Source of the DNA: an uncultured Clostridia bacterium
GTDB taxonomy: Bacteria > Bacillota > Clostridia > Lachnospirales > Anaerotignaceae
Assembly (NCBI GenBank): GCA_958420075.1
Contig: CATZIM010000012.1
Location: 1 to 16,556, forward strand
Reading direction: 5' to 3'
DNA: 16,556 nt
The notes below the pieces were generated by a model. That model made no database searches, was not told where the DNA came from, and saw only the letters and a list, made by a program, of their open reading frames with translations. Each line of letters begins with the position of its first letter. The stretch's first letter is position 1. Below, one piece after another: positions 1 through 7,344 of this stretch. The translations under genes were made by a program, and so were the position numbers.

Positions 1-85
1 AAATTTCAAAAAAATTTATGATATTTTTTTGTCAGAGAACACAGAAGCAGAAAAAAATGCCCCTTTCAAACGACCCTTTGGACAT

Positions 86-126
86 GAAAACACCCCGCAG
101 GGCATCCAGTCCAACAAACGGGGTGT
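86..126 (-). terminator. Intrinsic terminator closing the EAL gene / polysaccharide operon
   Basis: On the minus strand an 8-bp GC-rich stem (ACACCCCG at 126-119 with CGGGGTGT at 97-90) encloses a loop of about 21 bases and runs into a short T tract (TTTT, 90-87). It starts about 30 bases after the stop codon of the last EAL gene, so it is the likely end of the long minus-strand transcript. The T tract is short, so termination may be partial. Bases 1-85 hold nothing I can interpret. Confidence 0.65.
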
Positions 127-158
127 ATTTTTCTATTCTAGTGGCTGACAGCAGCGTG

Positions 159-2408
159 TTATTTCTCGTCTTTTTTCATATACCGCCGGCTGAATTCCTT
201 GGCACTCATGGGCTTATCGTAGAAATATCCCTGTCCGAAATTACATTTGAGCGTCTGTATCAGTTCTTCATCCTCCTGGGTTTCAATGCCTTCCGCAACG
301 GTAGCAATACCCAGTTTCCGGGCGAAGCTGACGATCTGCTCCAATATGATATAGCGGCGTTCTTCATCCTCTTTGGAAACCTGACGCAAAAAGCCCCGAT
401 CCAGCTTCAGTTCATCAATATTGAGCTGATAGAGCATGTTCAAAGAGGAATAACCATTGCCAAAATCGTCCATGGAAATGCGGAAGCCCAGGGCATGGAG
501 CGCTTCAATCTGATGGTTCAGCAGTTCCAGATTATCTGTAGCAACCCCTTCCAGTATCTCCAGCGTGATCAAAGAAGGTGAAACATCATACCGATTCAGT
601 ATCTGCATCAGGTTGTCTGGATAATGCAGGTCAGAAAACAGCATCTTAGACTGGTTTACGGAAATAGGCACAGGTGTCAGACCTGCGTCCTTCCATGCTT
701 TGATCTGCTCACATGCTCGTTCCACCATATAAAGATCCAGTTTCAGACAAAAGCCGTTTTCCTCAAAGAGCGGGATAAATTCATTTGGATAGCGGTAGGA
801 GCCATCTGGATTCTGCCAGCGCACCAAAGCTTCTGCCCCCACCAGACCTTCATTTTTCATGCCGAACTTAGGCTGTAAGAACAGCTTGAACTCTTTATTC
901 TGCAAAGCCGGATACATCTGGCTTTCAATGCTGTTTTTCTTCCGCACGGCATTATGCATGTCATGATTGTAAAAGGCAATATCCGTATGGTGGGTATGCT
1001 CAATGCTCTGCATAGCCAGCAGGGCTTTTTCCCGGTCCTCCCCTATGGCAACGCCTGCATAAAGAGAAAGGTCATAACTGAATTCACCGTATTCCAAAGA
1101 AGACGCTCTGATCTGCTGGATGATGACTGCCATACGTTCTTTGATGGACTCCTCATCTGTATCCAACAGCAGCAGGTAAAACAGATCCGCTGTGTCACGG
1201 CAGAAGAACTCTCCTTCTTTCAGATTATGCTCCAGCACATTTTCCATATAGCACAGCACTTTATCCCCACGCATCCTGCCAAACAGGTCATTGATGCCTT
1301 TGAAGTTATGGACATTCAAAGCCACCGTACTGTAAGGCTGTTTTGTTTCCAGCACTTCCTGGAAACTTTCATCAAAATGAGCTGTATTTTTCGCTCCGGT
1401 GATGGGATCTTCATAAGCAAGACGGATCAGTGTTTTTGTATTCTGACTAAAGACACGGCGTCCGCTGTAAAGCAGCACATTCATAAGGATCAGCATCAGC
1501 GCCATAAGTACGCCAAAGAGCGTCAAAGCATCTCCCAAAGAGGAAGAAGATCCCCAAACCTGGTTGGCGCAGAACAGATACCATCCATTGATGTCCAGAG
1601 GCACCATATAAAAATGGATACGGGTGTCATTATACGTATATTCTCCGCTGACAGGTTCTCCTTTCTCCAAAGCAGCCCGCACTTCCTCTTTCGTCTGTTC
1701 CGAGAGAATGTTGCCGTCGTAAATGTTTTTCATTTTTTCATCTACCAATGTATTTTCCGACCGAACCAGGAACATACCGTTATCAGCGATAAGGTGCAGA
1801 TAGCCTGCCCCGCCCATGACCGTTTTGCCGTCAGTAGCCTCTGTAAAGATATCAATGGTATCACCGGCTGCCAGAGCACCCACCACTTTCCCATTATCAT
1901 ATACAGGAACAGCGTATACAAACAGCTTCTCATCCAGTACATCGCTCCTGAAAATCTTGGAAACGGCATTTTTCCCTTGCAGTGCGGACTCTACGACCTC
2001 AACGGCATAAGGATGCAGGTCATCCATGGTGATGGTTTCCAACTCACCGGAAAACGTTGTATGCATCATCCCATTGCCGTCTTCGCGCATATAAACCATA
2101 CTGACAAAATCATTGGCTGCATTGGTTTCCATCAGGCTCTGCCCCAGTTGTTCGGGGTCATCGGTAATGGTACTGACTTCATATGCCTTTGACAGCGTTG
2201 TCAAAATCTGCATGTTTTTATCCATCTGGCGGAGCAGCCGCCCTCTATATTCCGTCGCTTCCGCCTGCAGCTGTGCATGTTCCGCTTCATGGGCAGACTT
2301 CATGATATAACCAAAAATACCAAAACCGATGGCACTGAGCAACAGGCTGCCAATGATGGTAATCGCTGTAATGCGGCGCAATTGTTTTGTCAATTTCTTC
2401 TCATCCAT
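159..2408 (-). CDS. Membrane sensor protein with degenerate GGDEF and intact EAL domain (predicted c-di-GMP phosphodiesterase)
   Basis: Predicted inner-membrane phosphodiesterase that linearises cyclic-di-GMP to pGpG. A first membrane segment (about residues 16-36) and a second (about 292-314) bracket an extracytoplasmic Cache-like sensor of about 250 residues. A GGDEF-fold domain (about 325-490) follows, but its signature is TADLF (406-410) instead of GGDEF, so it should not make c-di-GMP. The EAL domain (about 500-745) keeps the residues expected of an active enzyme: EALVRW (E526), the Asn in SVNQS (N585), E617, the metal-binding DDFG (D647, D648), K668 in ELKLD, E706 in AEGIET, and QGYFYDKP. 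The ATG has AGGAGG five bases upstream. It is the last gene of the minus-strand string, 80 bases after the other EAL gene, with no terminator visible in that gap. Family assignment is secure; the sensor ligand is unknown. Confidence 0.93.
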   Translation of the reverse strand: MDEKKLTKQLRRITAITIIGSLLLSAIGFGIFGYIMKSAHEAEHAQLQAEATEYRGRLLRQMDKNMQILTTLSKAYEVSTITDDPEQLGQSLMETNAANDFVSMVYMREDGNGMMHTTFSGELETITMDDLHPYAVEVVESALQGKNAVSKIFRSDVLDEKLFVYAVPVYDNGKVVGALAAGDTIDIFTEATDGKTVMGGAGYLHLIADNGMFLVRSENTLVDEKMKNIYDGNILSEQTKEEVRAALEKGEPVSGEYTYNDTRIHFYMVPLDINGWYLFCANQVWGSSSSLGDALTLFGVLMALMLILMNVLLYSGRRVFSQNTKTLIRLAYEDPITGAKNTAHFDESFQEVLETKQPYSTVALNVHNFKGINDLFGRMRGDKVLCYMENVLEHNLKEGEFFCRDTADLFYLLLLDTDEESIKERMAVIIQQIRASSLEYGEFSYDLSLYAGVAIGEDREKALLAMQSIEHTHHTDIAFYNHDMHNAVRKKNSIESQMYPALQNKEFKLFLQPKFGMKNEGLVGAEALVRWQNPDGSYRYPNEFIPLFEENGFCLKLDLYMVERACEQIKAWKDAGLTPVPISVNQSKMLFSDLHYPDNLMQILNRYDVSPSLITLEILEGVATDNLELLNHQIEALHALGFRISMDDFGNGYSSLNMLYQLNIDELKLDRGFLRQVSKEDEERRYIILEQIVSFARKLGIATVAEGIETQEDEELIQTLKCNFGQGYFYDKPMSAKEFSRRYMKKDEK

Positions 2409-2488
2409 ACTTGCCTCCTACCCTGTAAACCCTCTGTTGTGTCTTTGTCTTTTTACCAGAAAGGCAATTAGGCACAGCTTGTTTTTTC

Positions 2489-4279
2489 TTATGTTCGTTT
2501 GTTGTTGATGATCTGCTCTTTTGCTTCCCACTGAGGCAGCGGATGGCTGAAACGGAAGCCCTGTATCACATCGCAGTGGATTTCCTGCAGGATACGGACC
2601 TGTTCATCTGTTTCCGCCCCTTCGGCAAGAATGGTCATATTCAGCTCATGTCCCACCTGAATCATAGCTTTCAGGATAGATGCGCCGCTGGGTGTCATGA
2701 TATGGTCCACCAGACCTTTATCCAGTTTAATGCCGTCAATGGGGTATCTCTGCAGATCATAAAAAGATGTAAAGCCTTCGCCAAAGTCATCCAGCGCCAC
2801 TCTGACGCCATATTTTTTCAGTGCAATGATATTCTGCTGTATCTGGGCAGTATTTTTGACAGAAACGCTTTCTGTGATCTCCAGAATCAGCAGTTCTTTG
2901 GGAAATGTGAATTCGTCCATGATCTCCTGCACCTTTTGGGCAAAGTCTGCTGCCGCAAAGGTTTCACGGGAGAAATTGCAGGATACGAAAAAGGTATCCA
3001 CGCCTTCATTCACAAGACCCTCTAAGAAGAAGCATACCTCTTTCAGACAGTAATAGTCAAGTCGGCTGATCATTTTTTCCCGTTCCATCATGGGAATGAA
3101 TACACTGGGCAGCAATATCCCTTTTTGCGGATGCTTCCAGCGGGACAGGGCTTCCCCGCCGACCACCTTAAGGCTCTGGGCATCCACATAAAACTGGATA
3201 TATAATTGGAATTCTTTCTTTATAAATGCCTGATCGATGCTCGCCTGAAGCTGCCGTTCCTGGAGGGATTTCTGGATCATGGTCTGCGAACAGAGCATAT
3301 AGGGCACTTCCTCTTTTTCCGCCCCATATGCCCCCTGAGAAGCCTGGAAAATGATTTCATTGAGATCTCTGTCCTCCCACCTCAAGGGATAAATACCCGC
3401 ATGGATATTTGTATCGAAAGGCTTGCCATAGAGTTTTGCATACGCACTGATTCTGTCCAAAATGGCCGTCAGCCATGCATCATCTGTGCCGCTGGTGAGT
3501 TTCAGCATGATAAAACCATGATCCGATACCCTTGCCAGAATATCACTGTCCTTCGTATATTCCCCCAGAACAACGGCGCAGTAACGAAGGAATTCATCGG
3601 TTTCCTGTCCGCTGCCAAGTCTGCGCAGGCGGTCTGTATCCACATAGAAATACACAGCCTGATACAGAATACGATTTTTGTCATTGATATATTGTTTATA
3701 ATACCGTTCCAGATATTCCATATTCCCCAGGCCTGTGGTTTCGTCCGTTTCCACATTCTGCTGGCTTTCTTTCAGTTTCCTGCGGTATCGGCGCACCGTC
3801 AGCAGCAGCACCGCCCCCATGACCAAAAGGGCTGCCCCCATGGCTCCCATTGTCCAGTACATACCCTGGGTATTGGGCGGCGTTTCCACAGAAGCCATCA
3901 ACAGGCCTGTTACTTCCGCCGGAGATACTTCTGCCAGATAAGCCTGCAAGTCTGACCGAAAAGCGGCAGGCGCAGCTTCTGTAAAATAGAGGGTATAGGC
4001 ATTCTCCCCGGGAAAAAGAGTGACGACGCCGGTATTTTCCGGCAGTTCCTCCCCTGCTTCATAGCCGGAAAGCAGGTCTACCTGTTTCTGTTTGGCAAGT
4101 TCTTCCCGGTGGTCTGTGCCGTCTGCCTCATAATATAGGATTTCATATGTACTTTGGTCAGAAAATTCCGCCAGCAGTTCGGGGATGACCCCTGCGTAAG
4201 TCTGGGTATCCTTGTCAAAATACTCCAAAGGATAGGCGTCTGGATTTCCCGCAACATAAATCAAAGTCTTTTCTTCCAC
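2489..4279 (-). CDS. EAL-domain protein with truncated SBP-like sensor and degenerate GGDEF domain
   Basis: Second predicted c-di-GMP phosphodiesterase, about 596 residues. Numbering here is from the alternative GTG at 4288. Residues about 8-130 resemble one lobe of a family 3 solute-binding (amino-acid-binding type) sensor; a membrane helix (about 143-165) is followed by RRYRRK, favouring a cytoplasmic C-terminus. The GGDEF-fold domain carries SDHGF (255-259) in place of GGDEF and is probably inactive. The EAL domain (about 345-590) keeps EALSRW (E379), N438, LEITES (E470, E473), DDFG (D500, D501), K521, AEGAET (E556) and QGFRFSHP, so catalysis is expected. I chose the GTG at 4277-4279 because GAGGTG (4286-4291) sits six bases upstream of it. 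Oddity: no signal peptide precedes the sensor half, and an in-frame stop at 4322-4324 prevents extension. The sensor is also about half the usual length. Confidence 0.9.
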   Translation of the reverse strand: MEEKTLIYVAGNPDAYPLEYFDKDTQTYAGVIPELLAEFSDQSTYEILYYEADGTDHREELAKQKQVDLLSGYEAGEELPENTGVVTLFPGENAYTLYFTEAAPAAFRSDLQAYLAEVSPAEVTGLLMASVETPPNTQGMYWTMGAMGAALLVMGAVLLLTVRRYRRKLKESQQNVETDETTGLGNMEYLERYYKQYINDKNRILYQAVYFYVDTDRLRRLGSGQETDEFLRYCAVVLGEYTKDSDILARVSDHGFIMLKLTSGTDDAWLTAILDRISAYAKLYGKPFDTNIHAGIYPLRWEDRDLNEIIFQASQGAYGAEKEEVPYMLCSQTMIQKSLQERQLQASIDQAFIKKEFQLYIQFYVDAQSLKVVGGEALSRWKHPQKGILLPSVFIPMMEREKMISRLDYYCLKEVCFFLEGLVNEGVDTFFVSCNFSRETFAAADFAQKVQEIMDEFTFPKELLILEITESVSVKNTAQIQQNIIALKKYGVRVALDDFGEGFTSFYDLQRYPIDGIKLDKGLVDHIMTPSGASILKAMIQVGHELNMTILAEGAETDEQVRILQEIHCDVIQGFRFSHPLPQWEAKEQIINNKRT

Positions 4280-4285
4280 AGTCAG

Positions 4286-4291
4286 CACCTC
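4286..4291 (-). promoter_or_regulatory. Ribosome binding site deciding the GTG start of the EAL gene
   Basis: GAGGTG lies between the stop codon of the coiled-coil gene (4297-4299) and the EAL gene. The GTG inside this motif is also an in-frame possible start (4286-4288), but it would have no ribosome site of its own. Using the motif as a Shine-Dalgarno sequence puts the start at GTG 4277-4279 with a spacing of six bases. Confidence 0.5.
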
Positions 4292-4296
4292 AGTCT

Positions 4297-4809
4297 TTAC
4301 GCTTCTTCTGTATGGTTCCTTTCAAACAAAGTCATGTTATGACGAGGGCAGGCAGCTTTCACTGTCTGAATCTGCATTTCCACTTCCTCAGACTGGGCAT
4401 CCATGGACTGAAGCATGCCGCAGACCATCTCGCGCACTTTTGCAATCTGTTTATGATACTGATTCAGCTCTTTTGCCCCTTCTTCCAGCTTTTTCTCCCA
4501 TTCCGCACGTTCTTCCTGCATTTTTGCCTGAGCTTCCTGCTGCAGCTCATCCTTATACCGGACAGCCTCCATGAGCGCAGAGGCAACATTCATCTGTTCT
4601 TTCTTCTGCGCCTCCAGCTCTTTTCTCACACGGCTCAGTTCTTCTTCCAGGGCTGCAATCTGTGTGCGGTATTGTTCCTCCTGATTCTTCTGTTCCGTAA
4701 CTTTTTCCGCCAGTTTTTCAGAAAATTCTTCTTCCATCATGGTGATATATTCGTAAACACTGGCTTTTTGATAGCCCCAAAAGCCTTTTTTCAGTTGATC
4801 TAATTTCAT
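4297..4809 (-). CDS. DivIVA-like coiled-coil protein
   Basis: 170-residue cytoplasmic protein with no membrane segment. The N-terminus (FWGYQKASVYEYITMMEEEF, residues 10-29) resembles the short DivIVA/GpsB-type N-terminal motif (a Phe, then GY, then a hydrophobic/acidic helix) that binds membranes in that family. From about residue 25 to 125 the sequence is a Glu/Lys/Gln-rich heptad coiled coil, followed by a less regular tail of about 45 residues. The start is well supported: AAGGAGG lies seven bases before the ATG, 15 bases after the glycosyltransferase stop. Its place between the glycosyltransferase and the EAL genes suggests a scaffold or polar-localisation role for the synthase complex, but that is inference. 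It could also be an unrelated coiled-coil protein. Its stop codon lies 17 bases before the chosen start of the next gene, so coupled translation is likely. Confidence 0.75.
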   Translation of the reverse strand: MKLDQLKKGFWGYQKASVYEYITMMEEEFSEKLAEKVTEQKNQEEQYRTQIAALEEELSRVRKELEAQKKEQMNVASALMEAVRYKDELQQEAQAKMQEERAEWEKKLEEGAKELNQYHKQIAKVREMVCGMLQSMDAQSEEVEMQIQTVKAACPRHNMTLFERNHTEEA

Positions 4810-4824
4810 ATGAAAACCTCCTTT

Positions 4825-6225
4825 TTATTTGAACCGTATCTTTTTCCGTTCGATTCTGCCCCAAGCGTGCTTCCGTCTGCGGTAACCCACCAGAGCCGTT
4901 GCCCGCACCCATGCCAGCACCAGCCGCAGGCAGGAAACCTCCACCACACAAAGCCCAATGGCTTTGAGCACATCGGAAAAGGACAGTTTCAAGTCCACCG
5001 TATAAATGCGGGCAAAAAACGCCGTCAATGACAAAATGGCGGAGTACACCACATAAATGACGAAAAACAGTATCATAAATGGCACATTGATCAGGTCTAC
5101 GGCAAATGCCAGTGCAATGGTGAGAATCCCAAAGACCTCAATATAAGGGGAAAGCAGCTCATAGACCAGAAAATACAGATAGGAAATCAATCCCACAAGA
5201 CCATATTTCGGATTCAGGAAAATACGTTTGTGACGCATCATGCTCTGGAACAGCCCAATATGCCACCGTCTGCGCTGTTTGCACAAATCCCCCAGTTTCT
5301 CCGGCGCCTGCGTCCAGCAGACCGCATCGGTTGCATAACGGATACGATAAGGGATGCTGTTTTCCCGGCAAAACACATGAAGCTTTACCACCAATTCCAT
5401 ATCTTCGCCGATGGTGCCGGGATCGTATCCCCCCGCTTCCACAACGGTGTTTTTATGAAACAGCCCAAAGGCGCCGGAAATGATGATGCTGCCGTTGAAC
5501 CGGTCAAAAAGTATCCTTGCCGCCAAAAAGGAGCGGTCATACTCCAACACCTGCATACAGGGGATGATCTGGTCCGGCATACGATAAGACACCACATGTC
5601 CGTCGTGGATTTCCGTACCATTGCAGGGACGGACAACGCCGCCCACTGCCACCACGCTGCTGTCCTCCAGCACAGGGCGGACGATCTTTTCCAGAGAATC
5701 ATACTGAAGCACAGAATCGGCGTCCATACAGATGAAATAGGGATATTTTGCCGCATTGATGCCCATATTCAAGGCATCTGCCTTACCGCCGTTTTTCTTG
5801 CGGATGAGGGTGATGGGCACCTTCCATTCATAGCTTTCATAAATGACTTCCTCTGCCTGGCAGGGGATCTTCCGCTGTATGGGGCGGCTGATCTGCTGCA
5901 TGTGAAAGGCATCCCGCACCACTTTGGAGGTATCGTCACTGGAACCGTCGTCCACAACGACGATCTCATACAATTTATAGTCCAAGGCAAGGAGAGAACG
6001 GATGCTTGCTTCAATGGTCACTTCCTCGTTATAGGCAGGCACCACAATGGTGACGGGCACATAATATTCCCCCAGCAATTCGTTTTTCAGCTGGTTCCGC
6101 CGCTTCATTTGATACAGCTCGGAAGTGCCGACCGTCACCGCCAGAAACAGAAAGCTGGCATAACCGATCATATAGAGGACAAAAAAGATGCCAACAATAT
6201 CAAAAAATTCTTTAAACGCATCCAT
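4825..6225 (-). CDS. Processive membrane glycosyltransferase, family 2 (polysaccharide synthase)
   Basis: 466-residue integral membrane glycosyltransferase of the BcsA/PgaC-like GT2 group, expected to polymerise a polysaccharide from a nucleotide sugar and export it. One N-terminal membrane segment (about 8-32) precedes the catalytic domain. It shows VVPAYNEE (61-68), the nucleotide-binding VDDGSSDD (91-98), NGGKADALN (145-153), the metal-binding DAD (168-170), the catalytic-base motif GED (273-275) and QRRRW (317-321), the QxxRW signature of processive enzymes. Three to four C-terminal membrane segments follow (about 343-445). No PilZ domain is visible, so c-di-GMP probably does not bind it directly. 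The start has GAGGTG nine bases upstream, overlapping the region of the HEAT gene stop codon, so the two are translationally linked. The sugar cannot be told from sequence alone. Confidence 0.93.
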   Translation of the reverse strand: MDAFKEFFDIVGIFFVLYMIGYASFLFLAVTVGTSELYQMKRRNQLKNELLGEYYVPVTIVVPAYNEEVTIEASIRSLLALDYKLYEIVVVDDGSSDDTSKVVRDAFHMQQISRPIQRKIPCQAEEVIYESYEWKVPITLIRKKNGGKADALNMGINAAKYPYFICMDADSVLQYDSLEKIVRPVLEDSSVVAVGGVVRPCNGTEIHDGHVVSYRMPDQIIPCMQVLEYDRSFLAARILFDRFNGSIIISGAFGLFHKNTVVEAGGYDPGTIGEDMELVVKLHVFCRENSIPYRIRYATDAVCWTQAPEKLGDLCKQRRRWHIGLFQSMMRHKRIFLNPKYGLVGLISYLYFLVYELLSPYIEVFGILTIALAFAVDLINVPFMILFFVIYVVYSAILSLTAFFARIYTVDLKLSFSDVLKAIGLCVVEVSCLRLVLAWVRATALVGYRRRKHAWGRIERKKIRFK

Positions 6226-6231
6226 GGCTCT

Positions 6232-7316
6232 TTACACCTCCAGACTTTGCAGTTTGCGGGATTCCAGCCGATACATGAGCATTTCTCTGGCATAACGGTC
6301 ACTGCCTGCGGTGATATCCACCACATCGCCGTAATTCACATGGAGATGCTCCAGACTTTGGGCTGCGGCATAGCGCACATACCAATTGCTGCTGTGGAGG
6401 GCTTCCTTCAATGCGTCCACCACTGCTTTTCCTTCATAACCGCCACTGTGGCAAACTCCCATTTCGTAGCGTCTTTATCCTCCACAAATGCCAGCAAAGG
6501 TCCATAAGCCGGTTCATAGGGATACTTGCCGCAGTACCGAATCGCCGCCAAACGCAGCTCTTTATGGGCTTTTTTGTCCATCATGATCTCGTACATCTCC
6601 TGCTGATAATCGCCGGAACGGAACCGGATATAATTCAATATGGCAAGCTGGGTATGGAGAGAATAACGAGCAATTTTCCTCCACAGCTCCTTAATAAGGG
6701 CGTGATGATCTCCCGTATAGGAAAGGAGCCCCTCAGTAATGAGTTTTTCATGAAGGAACACACTGCCGTCATCGGCAATGCCAAGGGCTTTGGCCACCGT
6801 TTCCGGCGTTGCGAAATGATACAGCGCCTGCAATGCATTGAAACGGCAGTAGAGATTGCTTTTCTCCACATAATCCAGCAAAATGTCCTGCAAAGAATCC
6901 ATGACCATCTGTTTATCCGCCGTATAACAGGAAAGGAAATAGGCAAAATACCCTGCCTGCATATTCTCCTTATCCCGATAGACCGCCGCCATATAGACCA
7001 CAACCGGTCGAATCTGATGGAGATACTCCCGATACATGGCAGGATTCTGCTCCATATCCGCCTGCAAAACCTGATGGAACGCCATAAGATGATTGATATG
7101 GGAAAGTTTATGCCGCAGCTCCTGCAGATGGGATTCCTCCACTTTTTTCCCTGCCGCAAGACGGGAAATCTGAGCATTGATCCTGCCCCTGATTTTCCAG
7201 CAGCGCTTTTGCATACGGGATTCACTGCCTTTCAGGAGCAAATTATAAACGATGTTAAAGACGATCATGCTGGCACAGACTGCGCCGTAGATATAGATCA
7301 AAATTTCAACTTTCAT
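6232..7316 (-). CDS. Membrane-anchored HEAT-repeat protein, frameshifted near its 3' end
   Basis: A single N-terminal membrane helix (about residues 3-26) is followed by a basic stretch and a long helical region with HEAT-like repeats. These point to a cytoplasmic scaffold that could hold together parts of the polysaccharide machine. The ATG at 7316 has AAGGAG about eight bases upstream; a longer in-frame start at 7379 would overlap the previous gene and has no such site. The first frame ends at a TGA at 6408 after about 302 residues. The neighbouring frame continues with clear HEAT-type sequence (ALKEALHSSNWYVRYAAAQS) to a stop at 6232, beside the glycosyltransferase ribosome site. The complete span is one base short of a multiple of three, consistent with a single-base loss. 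A run of four A's (minus strand; 6427-6430) is the likely place: A_AAG there also fits a -1 slip. Whether this is a real lesion, recoding or a sequencing error is open. Confidence 0.8.
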
Positions 7317-7344
7317 ATATCTGCTCCTTTCTTTTCGTGATAAA

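Noticed and set aside
954..2192. A 412-codon plus-strand frame opposite the EAL gene.
   Set aside because: No domain or ribosome site is evident, and the minus strand encodes a complete Cache-GGDEF-EAL protein.
2409..2488. The 80-base gap between the EAL genes as a possible promoter or terminator.
   Set aside because: I see neither a convincing -35/-10 pair nor a hairpin with a T tract; it is best read as a plain intergenic spacer with a ribosome site.
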